A DNA stretch of 26,764 bases from DASPLH01 sp035627675 (lineage in GTDB: Bacteria > Acidobacteriota > Terriglobia > Terriglobales > Acidobacteriaceae). The notes under the pieces are model-generated. The model saw only the letters and a list, made by a program, of their open reading frames with translations, ran no database searches and was not told the DNA's origin. Position 1 is the first letter of the stretch. Each line of letters opens with the position of its first letter. The stretch is from NCBI GenBank assembly GCA_035627675.1, contig DASPLH010000234.1, positions 1-26,764 of the forward strand, read 5' to 3'. Below are positions 6,458-14,695 of this stretch, piece by piece. The translations under genes were made by a program, and so were the position numbers.

Positions 6458-8425
6458 ATGGGCCGCATCCACGTTCTCTCCGAACATGTAGCTAACAAGA
6501 TCGCCGCCGGCGAAGTGGTGGAGCGTCCTGCGTCCGTCGTCAAGGAACTGCTCGAGAACTCGCTGGACGCAGGCTCGACGCGTATCCGCGTCAACATCGA
6601 GGCGGGCGGGAAGAAACTCATCGAAATCGTGGACAACGGTTGCGGCATGGTGCGCGACGACTGCCTGCTGGCTTTCGAACGCCACGCCACAAGCAAGCTC
6701 AAGAATCCGGAAGACCTCCTGTCGATCGCCACGCTCGGCTTTCGCGGCGAGGCCTTGCCGTCGATTGCGTCGGTGAGCCGGTTGCGGCTCGAAACGCGCG
6801 CCGCCGAAGAAGCAAGCGGCACGGTGGTCGAAATCGCAGGGGGCAAAATCCTGACGGTGGAAGAGGCCGGACTACCGCTCGGGACGTCGATCACGGTTCG
6901 CGACCTGTTCTTCAATACACCGGCGCGGAAAAAGTTTCTCAGGGCAGAGGCGACGGAGCTTTCGCACATCGCCTCGCTGGTGACGCACTACGCGCTGGCG
7001 CATCCCGACAAGCACTGGGAGCTGCACACGGCCGCGAACGCGATCCTTGTCGCCTCGCCTGTGGCCTCGCACAGCGAGCGCATTTACCAGGTCTTCGGCA
7101 AGGAGACGCTGGACCAGTTGGTTCCGCTCGCGGCGCAGTTGCAGCTCGAGCGGCACGGGCTGCCCCAGCCTCCGCCGTGGCTGCGCAACGAAGAAGACAC
7201 GGAGCCGCCGACCGGGGAGCTTCGCGTGCACGGCTTCATCAGCAAGCCCGAGGTGCAGAAGCTCAATCGCAACTCCATCTACATCTTCGTGAACGGGCGG
7301 CTGGTTCGCGACCGCCTCGTGATGCACGCCATCACCGAGGGATACCGCAACATCATCCCGCCCACCGTCTATCCGGTCGTGCTGCTGTTCCTGGAGATGC
7401 CGTTCACGGAGGTGGACGTCAACGTCCATCCCTCGAAGATCGAGGTGCGCTTCCGCCAGCAGTCGTTCCTGCACGACTTCATTCGCGACACGGTGCGAGC
7501 GGCGCTCATGGCCGCGCGTCCGGCCCCGGCGTTCTCGGCCGAGATCTCGGCGGCGCCCAAGGCCGCACAGGCACTCACGCCGAATCTGAATGCGGCCGGC
7601 GCCGTGGAAAATACGGACGGCGCCGCGTTCGCCCTGGAACCGCCCGCGATTCCACCCGCGCCGCAGAACCTTCCGTTCCAGGACGGGGCGTTCGCCGTCG
7701 CCGGCAACGCTGCCGCAGGGGCGGCGAAGATGCCGGCCCAGGCGTTCGGGGCGGCGGTGGCTCCCGCCCAGCCCTACGTTCCCGAGACGGAGAGTTCCTG
7801 CGTGCTGCCCATCGAGGCGGAAGACGACCAGATGGATCTCACGCAACTCGGGACCCTGCGCGCGGTGGGACAGATTCGGGATTCGTTCATCCTCGCCGTC
7901 AATCCGCAGGGACTCTGGATCATCGACCAGCACGTGGCGCACGAGCGCGTGCTGTTCGAGAAAGTCTCGAAGGAGCGGGCGCAGAAGGGCGTGGAGTCGC
8001 AGCGCCTGCTGATGCCGATCATCGTCGAGCTTTCCGCCGCGCAACTGGCGGTATTCGCGCAACTCTCCGGGGAACTGGAGCGCAACGGGTTCGAGGCGGA
8101 GCCGTTTGGCACGCGCACCATCGCCGTCAAGACGGCACCGGCAGGAATCCGTTCGGAAGAAGTGCAGCAGATGCTTTCGGAGTTGCTCGAGCAGTGTGAG
8201 CGCGAGGAGCAGGCTTTGAACATGGAGAAGGTGCGGGCGCGCATCGCGGCCTCAATCGCGTGTCACGCGGCGATCAAAGTCAACATGCCGCTGGAGCAGA
8301 ATAAAATGGACTGGCTGCTCCGCGAGCTCGCGAAGACCGAGCACCCGATGAGTTGTCCTCATGGCCGCCCCGTGGTCTTGCGGTATTCTGTGAAGGACAT
8401 TCAAAAAGCTTTCAAACGCATCTGA
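6458..8425 (+). CDS. mutL: DNA mismatch repair protein MutL
   Basis: Mismatch-repair mediator linking MutS to strand incision. The GHKL ATPase at the N-terminus is complete: ENSLDAGSTRI (catalytic Glu and Asn box), DNGCGM, GFRGEALPSIASVSR, then FVNGRLVRD and DVNVHPSKIEVRF. A variable Ala/Pro-rich linker (about residues 350-460) joins the C-terminal dimerisation/endonuclease domain. The metal-binding motif is D490-Q-H-V-A-H-E-R-V-L-F-E501, i.e. DQHAx2Ex4E with Val for Ala, with ACHAAIK and C633PHGRP. The protein should therefore be an endonuclease-type MutL, as in bacteria lacking MutH. It has 655 residues, a normal length. Only a weak GGAT lies before the ATG. Followed 15 bp later by the possible winged-helix gene. 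Confidence 0.97.
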   Translation: MGRIHVLSEHVANKIAAGEVVERPASVVKELLENSLDAGSTRIRVNIEAGGKKLIEIVDNGCGMVRDDCLLAFERHATSKLKNPEDLLSIATLGFRGEALPSIASVSRLRLETRAAEEASGTVVEIAGGKILTVEEAGLPLGTSITVRDLFFNTPARKKFLRAEATELSHIASLVTHYALAHPDKHWELHTAANAILVASPVASHSERIYQVFGKETLDQLVPLAAQLQLERHGLPQPPPWLRNEEDTEPPTGELRVHGFISKPEVQKLNRNSIYIFVNGRLVRDRLVMHAITEGYRNIIPPTVYPVVLLFLEMPFTEVDVNVHPSKIEVRFRQQSFLHDFIRDTVRAALMAARPAPAFSAEISAAPKAAQALTPNLNAAGAVENTDGAAFALEPPAIPPAPQNLPFQDGAFAVAGNAAAGAAKMPAQAFGAAVAPAQPYVPETESSCVLPIEAEDDQMDLTQLGTLRAVGQIRDSFILAVNPQGLWIIDQHVAHERVLFEKVSKERAQKGVESQRLLMPIIVELSAAQLAVFAQLSGELERNGFEAEPFGTRTIAVKTAPAGIRSEEVQQMLSELLEQCEREEQALNMEKVRARIAASIACHAAIKVNMPLEQNKMDWLLRELAKTEHPMSCPHGRPVVLRYSVKDIQKAFKRI

Positions 8426-8440
8426 CCCCCGATCGAGCCG

Positions 8441-9415
8441 ATGACTGAACAAGAATTGCAGGAACAACGCCGGGAGAAGTGGCGCGTCGCCGGAAATCCC
8501 ATCCGGACGCTGGATGACGCGAGCGAGTTCATAGAGTCTGTCGGCTTCTGTCTTATGTACCCGCTGCGGACGCCCGTGCTGGTTCCGACCTTCATCGGTG
8601 CATACACCGGCAGCGAGCAGAATCTTCCGCTTTGGCAGCACGCCTTCGCGGATCCCCGCGCGAAAGACGCCACCGAACTGATGGTTCGCACGCTGCGGCA
8701 GAAGTCAGCCTATGAGGCCAACCTCTTCGGCGAAACGAACTTCCTCGTGGCCGCGTCTGCATTCCCGTTCTTTTACGGTCTCGTCGGAGACCGCAATCCG
8801 CGCTCCGCGCCGAAGAGCGGCCCGCGTTCGGAATACTCGCCATTGGCGGCGCACGCCTTCCAGGTCATCCAGAATAAGGGGCCGATCGCGAAGGGACGCC
8901 TGGGCGAGATCCTGGGCGGAGAACTCTCGGATGCCGCGCTGGATCGGGCTTTGAACGAACTGTGGTCGCGGCTTCGCATCACCCGGGTGGATTACGACCC
9001 CGAAGAAGGCGGATTCTGGGATGTGCTGTTCCGCTGGTCTCCCGAGCCGGTGCGTGAAGGCGTGAACGTTTCGATGGCCGAAGCGTTGACCGCCCTGGTG
9101 TCGAAGTATCTACAGTGCGTTGTCGCCGCCGAGCAGAGCGAGGTCGAAGAGTTCTTCGGTCACTTTGTGTCGCGTTCGCGAGCGCGGGAGGCGATCAACG
9201 CCCTTTTGGCTGCCCGCGAACTCCAGTACGTCCACGTCGGCGGACGAGCCATGTTGCAGATCACGCCGCCCAAGCTGCCGGTGCCTCCGCGCGTGCCGCG
9301 CGAGGCCGTGCCGCGCTCGGCTCAACCGGTGCGTCGCGGGCAGCCCATTGCGCGGCGTCCCGTGCGCAGGCCCGCCGCGGGTAAAACTCCGGACAAGAAT
9401 AAGAACTCAGAATGA
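8441..9415 (+). CDS. Conserved protein, possibly AlkZ/YcaQ-related winged-helix
   Basis: A 324-residue soluble protein that I do not recognise with certainty. The N-terminal half (RTLDDASEFIESVGFCLMYP, then FPFFYGLVGDRNP) has an alpha-helical look. From about residue 135 the pattern HAFQVIQNKGPIAKGRLGEI, then ALDRALNELWSRLRITRVDY, looks like a winged helix of the kind seen in AlkZ/YcaQ-related (HTH_42) proteins, and a second helical segment follows. The last 45 residues are Arg/Pro-rich and probably disordered (RRGQPIARRPVRRPAAG). It lies between mutL (15 bp gap) and cmk (4-bp ATGA overlap), so all three are probably co-transcribed. A DNA-related role is plausible from fold and neighbour but is an inference. 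Confidence 0.6.
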   Translation: MTEQELQEQRREKWRVAGNPIRTLDDASEFIESVGFCLMYPLRTPVLVPTFIGAYTGSEQNLPLWQHAFADPRAKDATELMVRTLRQKSAYEANLFGETNFLVAASAFPFFYGLVGDRNPRSAPKSGPRSEYSPLAAHAFQVIQNKGPIAKGRLGEILGGELSDAALDRALNELWSRLRITRVDYDPEEGGFWDVLFRWSPEPVREGVNVSMAEALTALVSKYLQCVVAAEQSEVEEFFGHFVSRSRAREAINALLAARELQYVHVGGRAMLQITPPKLPVPPRVPREAVPRSAQPVRRGQPIARRPVRRPAAGKTPDKNKNSE

Positions 9416-10113
9416 ACGACGGATCACAACGCAAGCTGGTGATCGCGATTGACGGCCCCGCCGGTGCAGGGAAGAGTACGATCGCGTCGCGCCTGGCCAA
9501 AAAGCTCGGGTATATCAACCTCGAATCGGGCGCGATGTACCGCGCCCTCGCGCTGAAAGCCATCGAGACCAACACATTCGTAGGGGATGGCCCTGCCTTG
9601 CTGCGCCTCGCTCAGTCTTCGGACATCAATCTCGAACCCACGCCCGGCGGGAATCGCGTGCTGCTCGACGGCCGCGACGTGTCGTCGCGGATTCGCGAAC
9701 GCGATGTAACGGACGCCGCTTCGCGCGCCAGCACTCATCCCGAGGTGCGCGAGTGGATGGTGGAGCGCCAGCGCATGATGGGGGCGAGCGGCGGTGTCAT
9801 CATGGAAGGCCGAGACATCGGGACCGTCGTATTTCCCAACGCCGAAGTGAAGATTTTCCTCGACGCCGATCAGAGCGTTCGAGCGGAGCGCCGCGTGGTG
9901 CAGCAGAACGCGGCGGACGATCCCGAACGCGCCCAGAAGCTCGTGAGCGATTTGCAGGAGCGGGACCGCCGTGACTCCACGCGTGCGGTAGCGCCGCTGC
10001 GTCCGGCCGACGACGCCGTTCTTATCGATTCCAGCCGCCTGGGAATCGAAGAGGTCATTGCGGAAGCCGAGCGCATCGTCGAGAACGCGATACGAACGCT
10101 GTCGTCGCGTTGA
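9412..10113 (+). CDS. cmk: Cytidylate kinase
   Basis: Phosphorylates CMP and dCMP with ATP in pyrimidine nucleotide recycling. The P-loop is at residues 14-23 (DGPAGAGKST), followed by LGYINLESGAMYRALA, the CMP-binding SR and DVTDAASRAS stretch, EGRDIGTVVFPNAEVKIFLD and the lid RDRRDSTRAVAPLRPADDA. Length 233 residues is normal. The ATG overlaps the stop of the preceding gene (ATGA), which implies translational coupling. GC-rich hairpins follow at 10156-10285. Confidence 0.97.
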   Translation: MNDGSQRKLVIAIDGPAGAGKSTIASRLAKKLGYINLESGAMYRALALKAIETNTFVGDGPALLRLAQSSDINLEPTPGGNRVLLDGRDVSSRIRERDVTDAASRASTHPEVREWMVERQRMMGASGGVIMEGRDIGTVVFPNAEVKIFLDADQSVRAERRVVQQNAADDPERAQKLVSDLQERDRRDSTRAVAPLRPADDAVLIDSSRLGIEEVIAEAERIVENAIRTLSSR

Positions 10114-10155
10114 ATCAGCTTCCACTTTCGGGAGGGTCCATCCAGGACGTACAAC

Positions 10156-10247
10156 GCGCGGGCGAGGACGCCCGCGCCACACTGTCCGCCACACTGTGTA
10201 GCGCAGATGTCCCCGCCACACTGTGTAGCGCGGGCGTCCCGCCCGCG
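10156..10247. repeat. GC-rich palindromes with a 27-bp direct repeat
   Basis: Two hairpins with almost the same arms frame the element: GCGCGGGCG/CGCCCGCGC (10156-10164 and 10169-10177) and CGCGGGCG/CGCCCGCG (10229-10236 and 10240-10247). Between them CCGCCACACTGTGTAGCGC occurs at 10186-10204 and again at 10213-10231 (27 bp apart), with a truncated copy GCCACACTGT at 10176. REP-like in style; it may also stop cmk transcription. Confidence 0.65.
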
Positions 10248-10262
10248 ACGAATTCCGGCCAA

Positions 10263-10285
10263 CGCGGGAGCGGCTAGCTCCCGCG
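10263..10285. repeat. Palindrome overlapping the ada stop codon
   Basis: CGCGGGAGC (10263-10271), loop GGCTA, complementary arm 10277-10285. The loop, read on the minus strand, contains the TAG stop of ada (10274-10276), so the last ada codons lie inside one arm. It could act as a terminator-like or 3'-end protecting hairpin for ada. Confidence 0.65.
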
Positions 10286-11320
10286 CTCCAACTTCAAGAG
10301 CGCCTTCTTGCGCTCCAGTCCCCAGCGATAGCCTGCAAGGTCCCCGTTGCGTCGTATGACCCTGTGACACGGAACGGTCAGCGCGACCGGGTTGGTCGCA
10401 CACGCCCGCGCCACAGCCCGGACCGCGCGAGGCGTTCCGAGGCGCTGCGCCAGTTCGGAGTACGTCAGCGTATCTCCAGGACGAGTCTGCCGCAGTGCCT
10501 GCCATACGCGCGCCTGGAAAGCGGTGGCGCGGATGTCGAGCGGAAGATCGATGCCCGTGGACTGGCCTGCCAGATAGCTCTCGATTTTCCTGAAGAGCGG
10601 GCTGAGAGCTTCAGGGTCGTGTTTCAGAGCAGCCGAGTGAAACTCGGTTGCGAGTTCGCGCACGAGCTTTTCGCTGGAGTCGCCCAGCCGCACGGCGCAC
10701 ACGCCTCGCTCCGTGCACGCGATCAGCACATGTCCAATCTTCGACTCGAAGACCGCGTAGCTGATCCGCATGCCCTTGCCTCCGGCCTTGTAGGCGCTGG
10801 GAGTCATGCCCAGCCCGACCGCCGCCTGCTCGTAAGCGCGGCTGGTCGATGAGAACCCGGCATCGAAGATCGCGTCGATCACCTTGTCTTGGACCACCAG
10901 CCCGTTCTTCATGCGGGCGTTTCGGATGGACCGCAGGTACTCCCTCGGCGTTACTCCAAGCGCCGCGCGGAAGACGCGGATCAGGTGAAACTTCGTCATG
11001 CCGGCGAATTGGCTGATCTGGTCGAGAGACACGCTCTCGTCGGCATGCGCCCGGATGTATTCGCACGCACGTTCCACAGCCTCGGAGGCGCGTGGCGTTT
11101 CCGTCGGACGGCACCGGCCGCACGCGCGGAATCCGGCGCGCTCCGCCGCCTCGGTGGTGGCGAAGAACGTGACGTTCTCGCGCTTCGGACGGCGGCTGGG
11201 GCATGTGGGCCGGCAGTAAACGCCGGTGGAACGCACGGCGTAGTAGAAACTGCCGTCGGCCGAACGGTCTCGGGCAAGCACGGATTGCCATCTCTGTTCG
11301 TTGTTCACGCTGGTTTCCAT
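10274..11320 (-). CDS. ada: Ada: methylation-responsive regulator and O6-methylguanine-DNA methyltransferase
   Basis: Adaptive-response protein with three parts. The N-terminal Ada zinc domain has C36, C40, C67 and C70 (GVYCRPTCPSRRPKRENVTFF, ACGRCRP), equivalent to E. coli C38/C42/C69/C72; C36 should accept methyl groups from phosphotriesters. The AraC-type helix-turn-helix follows (ISQFAGMTKFHLIRVFR, then LGVTPREYL). The C-terminal O6-methylguanine methyltransferase has active Cys C318 (VALTVPCHRVI) and the GDTLTYSELA segment. 348 residues from ATG 11320, close to E. coli Ada (354). No good Shine-Dalgarno is visible; TTG 11362 would add 14 unconserved residues. Probably autoregulated in a methyl-Ada dependent way, as in the family; I did not identify an Ada box. 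Confidence 0.94.
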   Translation of the reverse strand: METSVNNEQRWQSVLARDRSADGSFYYAVRSTGVYCRPTCPSRRPKRENVTFFATTEAAERAGFRACGRCRPTETPRASEAVERACEYIRAHADESVSLDQISQFAGMTKFHLIRVFRAALGVTPREYLRSIRNARMKNGLVVQDKVIDAIFDAGFSSTSRAYEQAAVGLGMTPSAYKAGGKGMRISYAVFESKIGHVLIACTERGVCAVRLGDSSEKLVRELATEFHSAALKHDPEALSPLFRKIESYLAGQSTGIDLPLDIRATAFQARVWQALRQTRPGDTLTYSELAQRLGTPRAVRAVARACATNPVALTVPCHRVIRRNGDLAGYRWGLERKKALLKLERGS

Positions 11321-11377
11321 GCGTTCATTGCACCAGAGGCTGCCAGGCGGATCATCCCGCAAATTGCTCTCAAACGC

Positions 11378-11404
11378 AAAAAGGGGAGAGCCGGAGCTCT
11401 CCCC
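11378..11404 (-). terminator. Rho-independent terminator of the sigma/DUF4097 operon
   Basis: On the minus strand the stem GGGGAGAGC/GCTCTCCCC (11396-11404 and 11383-11391) with a 4-nt loop is followed by TTTTT (11382-11378). It lies 17 bp past the DUF4097 gene stop. Confidence 0.88.
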
Positions 11405-11420
11405 CTGCGAACTGACCTGG

Positions 11421-12815
11421 TCAGCCGACTTTGCGGATCGAGATATCGCCGGAGTCGGTCGATACCTGGATTTTCGCGCCGCCTCTCCCCACCTTGCCGG
11501 TGGCGCGGTTGCTGTTCTTGTCGCTGGTGTTGACCGTGATTTCGCCGAACTCGCTGCTCACCTCGCCATGACGTGTCGATCCCTGGAACTCGAATCCCGC
11601 ATTGGAAGGAAGCTCCAGCCGGATTTCGCCATGGCGGTTGGACAGTACGACGTTCCCCAGCGGCTGTGCCTGCGCCGAAGCCAGCGATATGTCGCCGTTG
11701 TCGGTGTCCACTTTCACATCGCCGCTCATCGAGGTCAGGTTGATGTCCTTCGAACGAGTGTTCAGCCGCAGCCCCTGGGCCTCGGTGATGCGCAGGTCTC
11801 CGCTGTCCATGTCGAGGTCTCCGTCGAGCTTTGCCAGTTCGAGTTCCGTTCGCGACGAGTTGAACCTCACGCCCTTGCCGATCTTCGAGAGCTTCAACTC
11901 GCCGAAGATGTCGCTGTTGAACGTTGCCGCTCCCGTCACGTCCACCAGCACGACGTCGTTGGCGCGTCCGCTGACCGTGATGTCGCCTTTCACGCGCGCG
12001 GCATGAAGGTTGCTGCGTTCGACGGTTACGAACACGTTGCCCTCGATGTCCTCGGTCCTGACGTCGCCGCGGTGCATCGAGATCTTCACTTCACCCGCGC
12101 GGTTGGAGACCATGATGTCTCCGCGGCGGGAAGCCAGGTCGACCGCGGCCTGCCGTGGGACGAAGATCTCAAGATCGGTGCGGACTCCCACATCCCCCGC
12201 GCCCTGCGTGTTGGCATTGACCATCACCACGCTGCCGGTCACGCTGATCTGGGGCTTCGTCTGCCCGTGCCTGCGCTGCGCCTCCTGATCGTTGGAGGCG
12301 AAGATGTTCTTGCGGGCGAGAACCTTGATCTTGTTCTCGTCCCATGCGTTCACGGTGATGCTGCCCCGCTCGCAAACCACTTTGAGCTGCGAGCCGGGCG
12401 CAAATTCCTGTTCGACCTGCTCTTCAAACGTGTGGTCGGAGCCGAACATGCGCATGAAGTCCGGGTCCATCTGGACCTCTTCGCGCACCTCGCCCCAGTT
12501 GATGTGTTCGCGGGAGCGGTAGATTCCGCTGGCGCCCAGGCCGAGGACCACCAGCAGGACCATGAGGAACACGGCGCCACCGCCGATGCGCGGGACCGCC
12601 GTGTTCGTGCGCTGCGCCTGGTAGTACTCGAACAGCCGGATTGCGCCGGCCAGCACGAGCAGCAGCGGCCACCAGCGCGCAAAGAATGCGAACAGCGAGA
12701 TTGGAGCGCCGAGGTTCTTGGCCAGGAACAGCAGGCCGAGGATGATCAGCACCAGCGGTCCGGCGATCGAACGCCGCCGCAACGGCCGTACGTAGATCGG
12801 AGCCGCGCTAGACAT
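11421..12815 (-). CDS. DUF4097-type beta-repeat membrane protein with LiaF-like N-terminus
   Basis: A 464-residue protein. Three hydrophobic helices lie at about residues 18-34, 46-62 and 80-98; the first two resemble the LiaI/LiaF-type region (GPLVLIILGLLFLAKNLG, WWPLLLVLAGAIRLFEYY). From about residue 140 to the end there is a long series of short strands with the rhythm GDI/GDV/GEI (SRRGDIMVSNRAGEVKISMH, then ATFNSDIFGELKLSKIG and TDNGDISLASA), typical of DUF4097/putative auto-transporter adhesin head domains that form a beta-solenoid. Topology is not certain, but the repeats are most likely exported. No enzyme motif. Last gene of the sigma-factor operon; its ATG overlaps the preceding gene by 8 bp. 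Role in envelope stress is an inference from context. Confidence 0.82.
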   Translation of the reverse strand: MSSAAPIYVRPLRRRSIAGPLVLIILGLLFLAKNLGAPISLFAFFARWWPLLLVLAGAIRLFEYYQAQRTNTAVPRIGGGAVFLMVLLVVLGLGASGIYRSREHINWGEVREEVQMDPDFMRMFGSDHTFEEQVEQEFAPGSQLKVVCERGSITVNAWDENKIKVLARKNIFASNDQEAQRRHGQTKPQISVTGSVVMVNANTQGAGDVGVRTDLEIFVPRQAAVDLASRRGDIMVSNRAGEVKISMHRGDVRTEDIEGNVFVTVERSNLHAARVKGDITVSGRANDVVLVDVTGAATFNSDIFGELKLSKIGKGVRFNSSRTELELAKLDGDLDMDSGDLRITEAQGLRLNTRSKDINLTSMSGDVKVDTDNGDISLASAQAQPLGNVVLSNRHGEIRLELPSNAGFEFQGSTRHGEVSSEFGEITVNTSDKNSNRATGKVGRGGAKIQVSTDSGDISIRKVG

Positions 12816-13152
12816 TGCCTGCCTCCCTGTTGGGGTCGGGATTCGGATTAGGAGTCGAGTCCGCGGGCGGCAGCTGGCCTCCCGGCATAACTGGCGGCGG
12901 AGTCACGATCACCGGCGCCACCGGCACCGCGATCGCCGGCATCCTGTGCCCTTCGGTCGATGCCGTGTATTGCAAAAGCTTGATGATTCCGATCACGATC
13001 AACAGCAGCGGCCAGGTGTCATGGAAGTCACGCAGCCCGACGGTATCCACCAGGAACAGCGTGCCGAGGGTGACCAATACGGCCGGCCCCATCAAGCCCG
13101 CCATCCGGCAACGTGGACAGCCACAACGCGGATTGGACCTGTAGTTCTGCAT
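12808..13152 (-). CDS. Small LiaF-like (DUF5668-type) membrane protein
   Basis: A 114-residue protein starting at ATG 13152, which has the strong ribosome site AAGGAGG just upstream. A Cys-rich start (NPRCGCPRCR) may bind metal. Two hydrophobic helices follow (LMGPAVLVTLGTLFLVDTVG and TWPLLLIVIGIIKLLQY), the same TM pair as in the neighbouring two proteins and typical of the LiaI/LiaF-like region. The Pro-rich tail (TPNPNPDPN) is probably disordered. Its end overlaps the DUF4097 gene by 8 bp, suggesting coupled synthesis and perhaps a shared complex. Confidence 0.75.
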   Translation of the reverse strand: MQNYRSNPRCGCPRCRMAGLMGPAVLVTLGTLFLVDTVGLRDFHDTWPLLLIVIGIIKLLQYTASTEGHRMPAIAVPVAPVIVTPPPVMPGGQLPPADSTPNPNPDPNREAGNV

Positions 13153-13160
13153 AGTCCTCC

Positions 13161-13946
13161 TTACCCCGCGTACGCCTGGCGGCGACGGATGAACAGCCAC
13201 ACGCCGACCGCGATGAGGATTACGGGCCAGAAGCGCTGCATCCAGTGGAAGCCAAGGATCCCCAGGTTTTCCAGCAGGAACAGGAAGCCCAACCCGATCA
13301 GGACATAGGCGCCCACCGGCACACGCTTCTGCGGTTCCTCCGGAAGCTCCTCAACCGCAACCGGCGCCTGCTGGTACGTTGCGTACTGCTGCTGCGCGGC
13401 GTTAACCGTGTTCTGCACTCCTTCGCCGATGCGCTCCCCGGTCATCACCACGCGCTGCGCAACCTGGGCCTCGTTGGCGCCGAACATGCGGTTCAGGCCG
13501 AGAGGGTCGGGAATCGGCAGGCCATAGCGGCGCGCCTTCGCCGTGGTGTACGCGTCGAACACCATGTAGAACATCCAGGCGGCGATGAAGAGACCGCCCA
13601 GGTCGAAGCCATGCTCCGTGATCCAGATCAGGGTGGCGAACACCAGCACGTGGATGAAGCCCTTCGTGAACTGGCCGTTGTACATCGCGCCGACTCCGGG
13701 GATGAACCCGAGCAAGGCGGCCAGTCCGGGGCTACCCTCGCCAACGACGACCGCGGGAGCCGCCGCCGCAGGTGCAGCCGCGGCACCGGTCGTACGGCGC
13801 GTGGAGCCGGGGTTCAGGCGTTCGGCGAGGCAATTTTCGCAGTAGACGGTGCCTTGCACGTCACGCTTGCAGCCAGCGCACAATGCCGTACCGCACGTCC
13901 GGCAATATGCTTCCGCCGGCACATCGGTATGTTTTGCGCAGTTCAT
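13161..13946 (-). CDS. B-box zinc finger / TM2-like / LiaF-like membrane protein
   Basis: A 261-residue protein of three parts. Residues 1-40 form a B-box-like zinc finger with C3, H6, C15, C18, C23, C26, C36 and C39. After an Ala/Pro linker, residues about 72-125 resemble a TM2-type double helix (GLAALLGFIPGVGAMYNGQF, then FIHVLVFATLIWITEHG). A helical linker leads to a C-terminal LiaF-like TM pair (VPVGAYVLIGLGFLFLLENL, FWPVILIAVGVWLFIRRR). The N-terminal finger is probably cytoplasmic. The start (AAGGAG upstream) overlaps the anti-sigma stop by ATGA. It may be a membrane sensor or scaffold of the operon; no function is known to me. Confidence 0.78.
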   Translation of the reverse strand: MNCAKHTDVPAEAYCRTCGTALCAGCKRDVQGTVYCENCLAERLNPGSTRRTTGAAAAPAAAAPAVVVGEGSPGLAALLGFIPGVGAMYNGQFTKGFIHVLVFATLIWITEHGFDLGGLFIAAWMFYMVFDAYTTAKARRYGLPIPDPLGLNRMFGANEAQVAQRVVMTGERIGEGVQNTVNAAQQQYATYQQAPVAVEELPEEPQKRVPVGAYVLIGLGFLFLLENLGILGFHWMQRFWPVILIAVGVWLFIRRRQAYAG

Positions 13947-14695
13947 GAAACTCTCCTTTGCCTCGCAGTCTTTCCCAACCCTGAAGAATCAACTTCCGCG
14001 GCCAGCGCCAGCTCGTTATCGCCTCGGCTGTAGTTCTGGTATCGCTTGTCCGGGTCGCTTTCTTTTGTCTTCGACCGGTTCTCGTCGTTCTGCTGCCCGT
14101 CCGGCTTGGCCGTCTCGCCGGAGTCCGTGGTCGCCGCCCGGCGCAACTCGCGAACGCGCGATTCGATCTCGTACACCAGCCGCAGGCTGTCGTAGTACTG
14201 GATCGCGCGCTTCTCGGTCGCGTAGTACGTGCGCGTCAGGCCCCGCGGCGTCAGGTCGATTTTGCGGAAGTCGCTGATACGCACTCCGCTTACGCTCATC
14301 GCAGTCGAAATCGAGAAGAACGCCATCGCCGCCGACATGGCAAACCGCGGCGTGAACACCGGCGCGAACACCGGCCGTAACGTATCGCCGATCCGCTGCC
14401 ACAGGGGCTTGCGGGCCGCTTCGGCTGCTTTCGCCGTCGCCTCGGCCTCGGTGACCTGGACGGTCGCCGCCAGTATGTTGTGCACCAGCTTCCGCGGCGG
14501 TTCCACCTCGTCGAGCTCGTTCAGCCATGCGAAGCCCGCATTGGCGTCGGCGAACATCGCGGCGCAGCCGGAGCACGATTCCTTGTGTTGCTCGAACCGG
14601 GCAAGCTGGTCTGCCGCGAGCTGGCCATCGATTGCGTCGGCCAGCAGCAGGTCGAACTCAGCGCATTGCATTCCGGATCTGTTATCGCCGAACAT
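13943..14695 (-). CDS. Zinc-finger anti-sigma factor (ZAS-like)
   Basis: A 250-residue membrane protein encoded immediately after an ECF sigma factor (sigma stop TAA is directly followed by this ATG). The N-terminus holds the anti-sigma zinc motif: C11 and H37-x3-C41-x2-C44 (FEQHKESCSGC). One hydrophobic helix (about 117-136, RFAMSAAMAFFSISTAMSV) anchors it. The rest, on the far side of the membrane, is charged, contains a probable helical region (ESRVRELRRAA) and ends in a low-complexity tail rich in D, N, K and S. It should hold the sigma factor inactive until an envelope or redox signal releases it. AGGTGA lies upstream of the ATG. Confidence 0.87.
   Translation of the reverse strand: MFGDNRSGMQCAEFDLLLADAIDGQLAADQLARFEQHKESCSGCAAMFADANAGFAWLNELDEVEPPRKLVHNILAATVQVTEAEATAKAAEAARKPLWQRIGDTLRPVFAPVFTPRFAMSAAMAFFSISTAMSVSGVRISDFRKIDLTPRGLTRTYYATEKRAIQYYDSLRLVYEIESRVRELRRAATTDSGETAKPDGQQNDENRSKTKESDPDKRYQNYSRGDNELALAAEVDSSGLGKTARQRRVS

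Noticed and set aside
11301..12851. 516-codon plus-strand open frame opposite the DUF4097 gene
   Set aside because: His/Ala/Arg-rich shadow without domains; the minus strand encodes a coherent membrane/beta-repeat protein in an operon.
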